Assembly (NCBI GenBank): GCA_035291705.1
Contig: DATDRM010000173.1
Coordinates: forward strand, 1 to 14,411
Direction: 5' to 3'
DNA length: 14,411 bases
DNA from: DATDRM01 sp035291705
GTDB taxonomy: Bacteria; Chloroflexota; Anaerolineae; Anaerolineales; UBA4823
Shown here in pieces: positions 1 through 6,920 of the stretch. The notes under the pieces are model-generated. The model ran no database searches. It was not told the origin of the DNA and saw only the letters and a list, made by a program, of their open reading frames with translations. Positions within the stretch are counted from its first letter, which is position 1; the number at the start of each line of letters is the position of its first letter. A program made the translations under genes and the position numbers.

Positions 1-1336
1 CCTCTTCCGGGGTATTTTTCGCTAACCATTCTAAGGCTTGTGCCTCTCCCCGCCCCAAGTAAAGCAAAGGAGCATGCGTCAGGACTCCGTGTACTGAGGT
101 CATTAGAACCACCAGGTTGGTCGGGAGTACCAGGAGGAACAACCAGACGATCATGGCGAGAGTGCGCCGCTTATTTCCCCGGGCCAACGCCTGCAATCCG
201 AGGGCTGCCAGCCCAGCAAAGGGGATCGCCAGACCAAGCATGAACCGCCTTTGCAAGCCAAATGGCAAGTAAAGGAGCATCACTCCCACCGCAAACCAAA
301 CCAGCAGGACATTTTGCTGAGCGCGTTGGCTTCGCCAGGCAGACCAGGCTCCCGGCAAAGCCAGTACGACGAATGGCGCAAAGGAAAGCAGGAAATCCCA
401 AACCGGTGGAGAGGGTGTCAGGTTCTGTTCATGCCATCCTTTCAGCACGGGGTTGGTAGCCGTCACCCAAAGTTCGTAGATCAGCACTGTCACCCCGCCG
501 GTTATCAACAAGAGCAATTTCCTTGCGGTAAATGAATGCCAAAGACTGGCAATCACCATCGATCCTCGGGCCGTCAATTGCTTTCCCAGGACTTCCCATA
601 CCACCACTCCTGCCAACACCAACGCCGCTACTACAACCCCAAACGGCATGACGATCCCCAACGCGAATGCAGCAAGAAAATCGATCATCGCATAGATAAT
701 TGAATATAGAATATTGTGTCCCGATAACTGTTCCCCGATCAATTTATCGGTTTCGCTCTGAGGGGCCAATAGCCAGACCAATAATGCCAATCCCAATGGA
801 AAATGTGGATTCGCATACGCGGAAAGAAACGGAAAGGCTTCCGCCACCCAAAGGTCTGAAGTGAGGACCCCAAAAGAGATAGCCAGCCAACCCAACCCCG
901 AACCGACGACCGATAAAGCGAACGCCAACCTGTACAGGTCGGGTGCTGGCATCACCCGCGTGAAAAATCGCCACAACGCCAGCAGCATGAGCAGGCTTCC
1001 GCCCAGCCGCGCCAGGTGGAATGTCAACAACAAGGATAATCCCCCCAAGCGTGCCAGGTGTCCTAGTAAGAGATAATACAGAAATAGATAAGCTCCCTCC
1101 CCGGGGTTGGCCATAAAGGGCAACCTGAACTGCCAGTTTCCCAGCCACCCCTGATACATTTTTGCCAGGTATGAATTACCATCCATGGGATTTAACAACA
1201 TCCCCCCAAAATCATAATCCTGCCCTGCGGCTTGTGCCGCCCATAAATATGGGAGCGTGATTAGAATAAACATCACTCCGCTAACAAAAAAGAAAAAACA
1301 CTCATCTCGACGAATATGCATAGATTTATTGTACAT
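1..1336 (-). CDS. Large polytopic membrane protein, possible GT-C type glycosyltransferase (C-terminus beyond window)
   Basis: An uninterrupted minus-strand reading frame runs from an ATG at 1336 off the left edge, giving 445 visible residues (MYNKSMHIRRDE...). A hydrophobic segment of Phe and Val near residues 13-25 is followed by a polar loop with the motif MDGNSYLAKMYQGW, then about eight to ten further hydrophobic segments. The end of the visible part reads EAQALEWLAKNTPEE. An acidic residue in the first large loop followed by many membrane spans recalls GT-C fold glycosyltransferases and related Chloroflexota membrane proteins, but I recognise no diagnostic family signature. ATG 1336 lacks a clear Shine-Dalgarno; an in-frame ATG at 1321 is an alternative start. 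A TAGAAT-like -10 box at 1348-1353 would give a very short leader, but I see no good -35. The in-frame stop at 1367-1369 limits upstream extension. The frame and membrane nature are certain; the function is a guess. Confidence 0.8.
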   Translation of the reverse strand, partial: MYNKSMHIRRDECFFFFVSGVMFILITLPYLWAAQAAGQDYDFGGMLLNPMDGNSYLAKMYQGWLGNWQFRLPFMANPGEGAYLFLYYLLLGHLARLGGLSLLLTFHLARLGGSLLMLLALWRFFTRVMPAPDLYRLAFALSVVGSGLGWLAISFGVLTSDLWVAEAFPFLSAYANPHFPLGLALLVWLLAPQSETDKLIGEQLSGHNILYSIIYAMIDFLAAFALGIVMPFGVVVAALVLAGVVVWEVLGKQLTARGSMVIASLWHSFTARKLLLLITGGVTVLIYELWVTATNPVLKGWHEQNLTPSPPVWDFLLSFAPFVVLALPGAWSAWRSQRAQQNVLLVWFAVGVMLLYLPFGLQRRFMLGLAIPFAGLAALGLQALARGNKRRTLAMIVWLFLLVLPTNLVVLMTSVHGVLTHAPLLYLGRGEAQALEWLAKNTPEE

Positions 1337-1406
1337 GGAGGTGCAAGATTCTATTAGGGTTACAATTCACAAAACCGCAAGTTTCGATAAGTATGATGAA
1401 TTGCCC

Positions 1407-1435
1407 TTGCCTTTCTCATCGTCCACCTCTATAAT
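1407..1435 (+). promoter_or_regulatory. Predicted sigma70-type promoter for the zinc-ribbon/NACHT unit, leaderless
   Basis: TTGCCT at 1407-1412 (4 of 6 consensus bases) and a perfect TATAAT at 1430-1435 are separated by 17 bp. Transcription would normally begin about seven bases after the -10 box, at 1442-1443. This coincides with the A of the ATG at 1443, so the message would be leaderless. There is no Shine-Dalgarno in front of that ATG, which fits. Confidence 0.6.
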
Positions 1436-1442
1436 CTTTGTT

Positions 1443-2144
1443 ATGAGCCAGTCCTTTAAACTTTATCGCCTGCAACAGATCGACAGCCAGATCGATCACC
1501 TCCACTCCCATTTGCGAGAAATCGCAGCCGCCCTCGCCGAGGAAAGCACCCTGCGCCTCGCCCAGACCCGCCTCAGCACGACCCAGAAAAAACTCGCCGA
1601 GGCGGATAAGAACTTGCGTAAGGCAGAGGCAGACGTACAGGCGCAGCGGATCAAGATTGAACAAACTGAGACAGCCCTTTATGGGGGTAAGGTCCGCAAC
1701 CCGAAAGAATTGCAGGATTTACAGAAAGAATCAGCGGCTTTGAAGCGCTATCTGAATGTTCTCGAAGACCGCCAGCTGGAAGTCATGCTCGTTGTCGAGG
1801 AATCTGAGAATGAACTACTGGCGGCCTCCGCAACTCATGAAGCCGTTCTGGACGAGTCTACCCAACAAAAAGCCAGCCTGCTCACCGAGCAGGCGGCTTT
1901 GCTTAAGGAACTCGAACTTCAGGAGAGCGAACGCCAGGCTGCGACAAGTAGCATCATTGCCGCTGATTTACGGCTATACGATCAATTGCGCGGACAACGC
2001 AGTGGTGTTGCAGTCGCCCGGGTACTCGATAAGACCTGCGCAGCTTGTGGATCGACACTCAGCGCTGCCCTGCTGTCCGCAGTGCATTCCCCAAACCAGA
2101 TCAGCCGTTGCACTACCTGTGGGCGGATCCTTTACTTGGGTTGA
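1443..2144 (+). CDS. Coiled-coil protein with C-terminal C4 zinc ribbon (DUF164 / CT398-HP0958-like)
   Basis: The protein has 233 residues. Residues about 10-180 are rich in Leu, Glu, Gln, Lys and Arg in heptad-like order and predict a long antiparallel coiled coil. The C-terminus is a zinc ribbon with C199-x2-C202 and C223-x2-C226 (CAACG and CTTCG), ending in RILYLG. This is the layout of the zf-RING_7/DUF164 family (HP0958/FlgZ, CT398/CdsZ), whose studied members act as adaptors that bind proteins or RNA; the ligand here is unknown. The frame is open further upstream to 1257, but ATG 1443 is chosen because family homology starts there (MSQSFKLYRLQQID) and a TATAAT box lies at 1430-1435, inside any longer version. 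The stop is 2 bp before the next ATG, so it is very likely co-expressed with the NACHT gene. No enzymatic motif is visible. Confidence 0.87.
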   Translation: MSQSFKLYRLQQIDSQIDHLHSHLREIAAALAEESTLRLAQTRLSTTQKKLAEADKNLRKAEADVQAQRIKIEQTETALYGGKVRNPKELQDLQKESAALKRYLNVLEDRQLEVMLVVEESENELLAASATHEAVLDESTQQKASLLTEQAALLKELELQESERQAATSSIIAADLRLYDQLRGQRSGVAVARVLDKTCAACGSTLSAALLSAVHSPNQISRCTTCGRILYLG

Positions 2145-2146
2145 CC

Positions 2147-4666
2147 ATGCAAGGATTTCTGCGTGGATTCTCTCTTGACCAACTGTCATTCTGGCTGGGT
2201 TTCCTGGCTGGGATCTTATTCTGGTGGTATCTAAATAAATCCCGCCCGATTCTAAGCCAGGTCTGGCAAAGCGTTCGCCTCCGCCTCCGGGAAGCGCGTG
2301 CTGGTTTAATCACATCCGTTGAGGTACGTCATCGCAACGACACTCTTCGCTTCGTCCAGCAGCTGCACCTGGCATCGCCATTGTTCTCATTGGACGAGAT
2401 TCTCGTCTCGCCACGCTTGCTGGCTCCACCGATCCCACCTCAACCTGGTGGCGACGATCTACCAGCGGACATCACCAACCTGACCATTCCCTATTTGCCT
2501 GATTGGCCTGAGCTGGCCTCCCAGTTTAACGCCAGGAGTCTCTCCTTTGCTGAAGCGCTCAGCGATGGTGCTAATCTGATCTTGATCGGCCAACCTGGCA
2601 GCGGGAAAACAGTAGCCCTTGCCCACCTGGCCTGCCAGGTCTCTCGCCGCGATCCCTCTTTTGGGGAGCTAGCAGAACGTCTCCCATTTTTCATTCACAT
2701 TTCTGACCTGCTCCCAGAGGAGGCTTACGATGGCCAGCTCATCGAGCGATTATATGCTGCCCTCGCACCGTATGCCTCCGCCTTAACCCTACCCCGCCTT
2801 CCGAACCTGCTCCGCCAGTCATTCGAGACCGGCCACGCTTTGCTCCTGTTAGACGGGCTGGATGAAGCGCCACCGGCTTTATTAGCCGAAGGTGTATCCT
2901 TCCTTGCATCTGTGCTGGAGCAATACCCAGCTACCCGCATCGTTGCCGCTGCCTCAACAGATAATTTCACCGGATTACCAGGTCTGGGCTTGATCCCATT
3001 AGCATTGACAGCCTGGGGTGAAGCCCAACATCGGCAATTCCTGGACCAGTGGGGAACTCAATGGAGCCTCTACATCCCCAATGCTGACAAGTCAAAAGCC
3101 GATCAAACCATGCCAAGTCTGCTCAACGCCTGGTTACTTGGAGAAGATCGATCGTTCACTCCTCTTGAATTTACATTAAGAACCTGGGCTGCCTATGCAG
3201 GGGATGCGCTTGAGCCTGGACCGACTCAAGCCATCGAAGCCTACCTGCGCAGGATGACCGCCGGCCTTCCCACGGCCCGTCCAGCATTGGAAGCTTTCGC
3301 TTTGCAAATGATCATCACTCTCCGACAGACACTCACACCAAAAGAGGCGCGCGCCTGGAGCGGGGAAATCGAATCTCCGCTTGGCTCCCCATCATCAGAG
3401 GATAGTGCACCAGATGAAACTGCCCTCAAGTCTTTGACTGGAAAACGCATCGCCCGTAAACTCCCTGGCATTTTACCTGACTTACTGGAAAGAGGCTTGC
3501 TGGTTGAACGCCTGAACACCCGCCTGAGCATTATCCATCCCGCAATTACTGCATACCTGGCGGCCAGTGCGCTATCAACCATCGGCAACGGCTCTAACTT
3601 GCAGACCGAACCGACCTGTCTAGGGAAATCTCTAACGCTGGCCTACCTATCCGCTCTTGGTGATGTTGCCCAACTTGCGAGGGTAAATCTGGAAAGTTTT
3701 GTCGACCCACTATTACGTGATCAATTCTCCACAGGTCGCTGGCTGCGGATGGCTCCTAAGGATGCAAGCTGGCGTTCCATGACCATGCGTTTCCTGGCGA
3801 ACATTATCCAGAGGAACGACCTACCCTTAGCCCAACGCACCCAAGCCTTGATGGCTTTATTGACTGCGGGTGATCCGGGTGTAGGTACTTTGCTGCGCCA
3901 TTGGCTTTCCTCTACAGAGCCAAGCTTACGTATTTTGGCTGCTTTCGGATCAGGGTATTTACAAGATGTTCAGGCAATTCCGACACTGAGCAACTTACTT
4001 AACGATTCTTCTCCTGCAGTGTCTCGGGCAGCTTGCTTGGCTCTTGTGACCATTGGTGATAAACGAGCAATCGAATCCCTCGCCCCCGCCTTATTGCATG
4101 GGGAGGAAAGTTTACGCCGCTCGGCTGCCGAAGCGCTTGCTCTCCATTCAACCGAAGGTCATCCCCTCTTGAAGGATGGCAGCCAGGTGGAAGATCTGCT
4201 TGTGCGCAGAGCAGTTGTCCACGGTTTAGTGAAAATCCGCCAACCCTGGGCGAGACAATTATTAGAGAAAATGGTAATCGAAGATGAGCAATGGATAGTG
4301 CGCAGCGCCGCGACACATGCCCTGGAAGAGATCGCCGCTCCGCTACCATATATTCCCCGTCCCCACCAAGAACTTAGCGATACTCCCTGGTTGATTGCCT
4401 TTGGCAGCCAGCGCGCAATCGGAGTCTCCCCCGGTGAGCCGGCTTTCGACTTACTCCTCACAGCGATCAAAGAAGGAGATGAGGAGCAAAAGCTCGCGGC
4501 TATGGAATATTTACGCCTGCATGGCGATGAGCGCGCCCTCCCAATGCTTTACCGGATCCTTAAAGACGACCAGGGTGAATTACGCGAAGTGGCCTTTACA
4601 ACATTATGGCACATGGCAGCTGCTGGTATTAACCTCCCTTCCCCAGCCACCATACCGCCATCTTAG
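2147..4666 (+). CDS. Membrane-anchored NACHT-type NTPase with C-terminal HEAT repeats
   Basis: The protein has 839 residues. Residues about 11-30 (LSFWLGFLAGILFWWYL) form one membrane span followed by KSR, placing the rest in the cytoplasm. A P-loop domain follows, with Walker A GQPGSGKT at 148-155 and a NACHT-style Walker B LLLLDGLDE at 232-240. The sensor region at 264-271 reads RIVAAAST, where NACHT proteins usually have an Arg after the Ser; here it is Thr. A helical middle part (about 340-560) leads to alpha-helical HEAT/PBS-lyase-like repeats at about 565-825 (for example AIPTLSNLLNDSSPAVSRAA and SLRRSAAEALA). Known NACHT/STAND proteins are NTP-driven switches whose C-terminal repeats sense a ligand; several bacterial ones act in phage defence. 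No effector nuclease or protease domain is seen, so the role is open. ATG 2147 is chosen over an earlier in-frame ATG at 2045 because it follows the upstream stop by 2 bp and begins at the membrane anchor. Confidence 0.85.
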   Translation: MQGFLRGFSLDQLSFWLGFLAGILFWWYLNKSRPILSQVWQSVRLRLREARAGLITSVEVRHRNDTLRFVQQLHLASPLFSLDEILVSPRLLAPPIPPQPGGDDLPADITNLTIPYLPDWPELASQFNARSLSFAEALSDGANLILIGQPGSGKTVALAHLACQVSRRDPSFGELAERLPFFIHISDLLPEEAYDGQLIERLYAALAPYASALTLPRLPNLLRQSFETGHALLLLDGLDEAPPALLAEGVSFLASVLEQYPATRIVAAASTDNFTGLPGLGLIPLALTAWGEAQHRQFLDQWGTQWSLYIPNADKSKADQTMPSLLNAWLLGEDRSFTPLEFTLRTWAAYAGDALEPGPTQAIEAYLRRMTAGLPTARPALEAFALQMIITLRQTLTPKEARAWSGEIESPLGSPSSEDSAPDETALKSLTGKRIARKLPGILPDLLERGLLVERLNTRLSIIHPAITAYLAASALSTIGNGSNLQTEPTCLGKSLTLAYLSALGDVAQLARVNLESFVDPLLRDQFSTGRWLRMAPKDASWRSMTMRFLANIIQRNDLPLAQRTQALMALLTAGDPGVGTLLRHWLSSTEPSLRILAAFGSGYLQDVQAIPTLSNLLNDSSPAVSRAACLALVTIGDKRAIESLAPALLHGEESLRRSAAEALALHSTEGHPLLKDGSQVEDLLVRRAVVHGLVKIRQPWARQLLEKMVIEDEQWIVRSAATHALEEIAAPLPYIPRPHQELSDTPWLIAFGSQRAIGVSPGEPAFDLLLTAIKEGDEEQKLAAMEYLRLHGDERALPMLYRILKDDQGELREVAFTTLWHMAAAGINLPSPATIPPS

Positions 4667-4667
4667 A

Positions 4668-4985
4668 TTACTCCTTTGCAAGATAGTTCATAATCCTGCG
4701 CTGAGCAGTCTCAGCATCCAATCCGATCAACGAGACGAGCTTATCACGCGCCGTCACTCCCCCAATGATCTCAATCTTCGTCATTGAAACATCTAGTACT
4801 TCAGCCAGAAACCTGATTAAAGATTCATTGGCCTTTCCCTCGACGGGCGGCGCGGTCAGACGAACCTTAATCGTCCCATTCCCCAGGATTCCCGTAATCT
4901 CGTTCTTCCGGGCTCTTGGAGTGACCCGTACCATCAATGCGGAACCGGTTTTCCCAACCTTAACCTGATAACCTCTCCGGCTCAT
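4668..4985 (-). CDS. yggU: YggU / DUF167 family protein
   Basis: This small basic protein of 105 residues matches the usual DUF167 length. Family hallmarks are visible: VRVTPRARKNEI at 19-30, PPVEGKANESLIRFLAE at 46-62, and IIGGVTARDKLV at 73-84. The biochemical function of the family is not established; the GKAN and G-x-x-x-R-x-K regions are its most conserved parts. It is the last gene of the leftward run, starting 7 bp after the yggT stop with an AGAGG sequence just before its ATG. The yggT-yggU order is common in bacteria. Its stop codon lies 1 bp from the stop of the convergent NACHT gene, so no intergenic terminator separates them. Confidence 0.9.
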   Translation of the reverse strand: MSRRGYQVKVGKTGSALMVRVTPRARKNEITGILGNGTIKVRLTAPPVEGKANESLIRFLAEVLDVSMTKIEIIGGVTARDKLVSLIGLDAETAQRRIMNYLAKE

Positions 4986-4992
4986 ACCCTCT

Positions 4993-5256
4993 TCAACCCG
5001 CCAAAGATAGCAACAAACTTCTTAAGATATATTCGATCACCTGCAGCAAAATTATCAACACTAGCGGGCTGAAATCGAACATCCCGGTGCTGGGCAGAAT
5101 CCGCCGGATGGGGGCTAGCATTGGCTCGACGATACCATCGATTGTACGCTTGACAGGATGGTAACGGTCCATGAAATAGGAAAGGACAATATAGGCGATC
5201 AATAGCCAGCTGATCGCCAGGACAGCATAATGAACGATCAAAATCAGTATTGTCAT
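4993..5256 (-). CDS. yggT: YggT family membrane protein (YlmG-like)
   Basis: The protein has 87 residues with two membrane spans, at about 4-28 and 63-85. They flank the family signature, EPMLAPIRRILP at 44-55 followed by G58 and DFSPLV at 61-66. Single-repeat YggT/YlmG proteins of this size are typical of Gram-positives and cyanobacteria, while the E. coli protein has two repeats. They are linked genetically to envelope or division functions and to plastid nucleoid distribution, with no known enzymatic activity. A GGGAG ribosome site lies 7 bp before ATG 5256. The gene sits between yggS and yggU, the expected context. Confidence 0.92.
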   Translation of the reverse strand: MTILILIVHYAVLAISWLLIAYIVLSYFMDRYHPVKRTIDGIVEPMLAPIRRILPSTGMFDFSPLVLIILLQVIEYILRSLLLSLAG

Positions 5257-5275
5257 CTAATCACTCCCAATTCGA

Positions 5276-5304
5276 CTTCCCGGAAATTTTCAACTGTCGG
5301 GAGG
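5276..5304 (-). other. Short inverted repeat in the yggS-yggT gap
   Basis: CTTCCCG at 5276-5282 and CGGGAGG at 5298-5304 can pair in 6 of 7 positions around a 15-base loop. No T-run follows on the minus strand, so it does not look like an intrinsic terminator. It may be an RNA stem between the two coding regions, or chance. Confidence 0.3.
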
Positions 5305-5315
5305 TTGCTTACATT

Positions 5316-6062
5316 TCATCGCGGCCGTTCCCCCAGAATGGCCGTACCCACCCTAACCAGTGTGGCACCCTCCTGGATTGCGATCTCAAAATCGGCGCTC
5401 ATCCCCATCGAAAGCTCCGACCAATCTGTCTTAGGAAACCTCATCGTTAGAAAGCTTTGCAGATGGTGCAAACACCGAAAAAATGGGCGCGACGCTTCCG
5501 GATCTGCGAAGAAGGGCGGCATGGTCATCAAACCGCGGATTATTAAATGTCTGAGCTCTAGAACCGGCGCAATTTCATCCGCCAAAGTGTTCCATTCTCC
5601 TTCTTCCCAAGCTTTCCAGCCGAACTTGCTCTCTTCTCCGCTGACATTACATTCCAATAAGAGTGTCAATCTCTTCCCTAATTCGGCGGCGAACCGGTCT
5701 ATGCGCTCCGCTAATTTCAAGCTGTCGACTGAATGCACACAGGCGAAATGCTCGCACACCGGGCGCGCTTTGCGGCTTTGCACATGCCCGATCATATGCC
5801 ATTCAAGATCAAATTCTCCGCCTAGCATCCCCATCTTTGGGAGGGCCTCCTCAATGTAATTCTCACCCAGGATGCGCGCACCCGCTGATACAACAGCCCG
5901 TGTGGTTTCTAACGTATGCCCCTTCGTCACCACCACCAGACGCACCGCATTCGGGTCACGTCCTGCCTCCCGCGCTGAAGTCGAAATCCGCTCCAAAATT
6001 CGTTGATAATTCTGTTTAATTTGTTCACTGGCTAAAAAATTCAGCTCCGAACGCACCACCAT
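5316..6062 (-). CDS. yggS: YggS, PLP homeostasis protein (PLPBP/COG0325)
   Basis: The protein has 248 residues and an alanine-racemase-like single-domain TIM barrel fold, based on family motifs. The PLP-binding lysine is K47 in RLVVVTKGHT (usually VSKTKP). Other conserved parts are ILGENYIEE at 64-72, HMIGHVQSRKA at 89-99, GLMTMPP at 177-183, SMGMSADFEIAI at 218-229 and VRVGTAILGER at 236-246. Family members buffer intracellular pyridoxal phosphate and affect amino acid metabolism without known catalysis. Relative to the common form, the lysine motif lacks the K-x-K-P pattern, and the family's usual GPLQSNK reads GHVQSRK. AAGGG lies 9 bp before ATG 6062. The gene is preceded by pgeF (gap 63 bp) and followed by yggT (gap 59 bp), matching the ylmD-ylmE-ylmG arrangement. 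Confidence 0.93.
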   Translation of the reverse strand: MVVRSELNFLASEQIKQNYQRILERISTSAREAGRDPNAVRLVVVTKGHTLETTRAVVSAGARILGENYIEEALPKMGMLGGEFDLEWHMIGHVQSRKARPVCEHFACVHSVDSLKLAERIDRFAAELGKRLTLLLECNVSGEESKFGWKAWEEGEWNTLADEIAPVLELRHLIIRGLMTMPPFFADPEASRPFFRCLHHLQSFLTMRFPKTDWSELSMGMSADFEIAIQEGATLVRVGTAILGERPR

Positions 6063-6110
6063 CTTCTTTTACCCTTTATCGATCTTTCCATAATTCCCAA
6101 TTCACAACAC

Positions 6111-6126
6111 GCAAATCGCAATTTGC
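6111..6126. repeat. Perfect 6-bp inverted repeat at the pgeF stop
   Basis: GCAAAT at 6111-6116 and ATTTGC at 6121-6126 flank the 4-base loop CGCA and end at the pgeF stop codon. It lies in an AT-rich gap (6063-6125) with repeated CAATT and CGCAA elements. There is no poly-T tract downstream on the minus strand, so termination is unlikely. Confidence 0.4.
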
Positions 6127-6905
6127 TAAACCGCGATCAATGCGCCAAACCTGCCTGTTTTCCCTCCCTCGCCCCGGTGAGAATACCAGTCTTCCAGATG
6201 ACAGGCAGTGCAGATTCCGGCGATTTCGATCCGCTGCACACCAACTTTTTCTAACAAAAACCTGTTCGCCGCCCACAAGTCGAAATGGATCGCCTGGCCT
6301 GATCGCGTCAGCAGCGCTTCTGCATCCTGTCCAAAAGCCTTGCGCACTTGCTGGACCACCTCTGGACCGACTTCATAGTGATGTCCAGCGATCGAGGGTC
6401 CAATCGCCGCCAGAATGTCTATTGGGTGTGAGCCAAACTCCGCCTGCATCTTTGATACCGTGGCGGTTACGGTTCCTCTCACAGTGCCCATCCATCCAGC
6501 GTGTGCCAGGCCTGCGACACGGTGAAGCGGGTCATATAGCAAGATTGGCACACAATCTCCAAAACGCATGAAAAGCGTCACCCCTGGGCAGTCGGTCAGG
6601 ATAGCATCTGCCTTGAGATGGGGCACACTCGCCGGGCGGGGTGCCTTGGTGCTGATCACTTCAGCGCTGTGTACTTGCCAGACATCATAAACGGTCTCTG
6701 GCGCTTTGCCCAGGGCGCGGAAAGACCGCACCCGGTTTTCCAGCACCCGCGCCGGGTCGTCCCCGCGTAATCCACCTACATTGAGCGAAGCCCATGGTTC
6801 TGGGCTGACCCCTCCCCGGCGGGTGAACACCGCATGTGTCACGCCTGCCTCGGCCAAGGAATCGAAGGTGTAATAACGAATCGAGTCCGGTTGATGAAAG
6901 GTCAC
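6126..6905 (-). CDS. pgeF: Peptidoglycan editing factor PgeF (YfiH / laccase-domain purine nucleoside phosphorylase)
   Basis: The protein has 259 residues, the full length of the YfiH/COG1496 family. The zinc-site residues are present: H79 in WQVHSAEV, C118 in FGDCVPILL and H135 in GLAHAGW. Further family motifs are FTRRGGVS at 27-34, GPSIAGHHYEVGPEV at 169-183 and YSHRGEGGKTGR at 241-252. Members have purine nucleoside phosphorylase and adenosine deaminase activities, and in E. coli the protein prevents misincorporation of amino acids into peptidoglycan precursors. Two conserved positions differ: the usual AHAGWRG is AHAGWMG (M139), and the Ala before the catalytic Asp-Cys is Gly. The start is GTG 6905, with AAAGGA and GGGAG upstream. 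It begins 15 bp after the Grx-DUF2085 stop and precedes yggS, as ylmD precedes ylmE. Confidence 0.92.
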   Translation of the reverse strand: MTFHQPDSIRYYTFDSLAEAGVTHAVFTRRGGVSPEPWASLNVGGLRGDDPARVLENRVRSFRALGKAPETVYDVWQVHSAEVISTKAPRPASVPHLKADAILTDCPGVTLFMRFGDCVPILLYDPLHRVAGLAHAGWMGTVRGTVTATVSKMQAEFGSHPIDILAAIGPSIAGHHYEVGPEVVQQVRKAFGQDAEALLTRSGQAIHFDLWAANRFLLEKVGVQRIEIAGICTACHLEDWYSHRGEGGKTGRFGALIAV

Positions 6906-6920
6906 TCCCTTTTCCTTTGT

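Noticed and set aside
744..1148. A 134-codon minus-strand open frame inside the left-end gene
   Set aside because: It is out of frame with the clear 445-residue membrane protein, which explains the hydrophobic pattern on the same strand; its own sequence is low-complexity and resembles no family.
1257..1442. In-frame 62-codon N-terminal extension of the zinc-ribbon gene
   Set aside because: It spans the predicted promoter and overlaps the divergent gene start; its composition (KKKKHSSRRICID) is unlike the family, and homology begins at ATG 1443.
2045..2146. In-frame 34-codon N-terminal extension of the NACHT gene
   Set aside because: It lies entirely within the zinc-ribbon coding region, whereas ATG 2147 directly follows that gene's stop and starts the membrane anchor.
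1443..4666. Interpretation of the zinc-ribbon/NACHT pair as a proven anti-phage system
   Set aside because: There is no mobile element, nuclease, protease or other defence gene in the window, and the surroundings are housekeeping genes; only a sensor-like architecture can be claimed.
5276..5304. Rho-independent terminator between yggS and yggT
   Set aside because: The stem has a mismatch and a 15-base loop, and no T-run follows on the minus strand.
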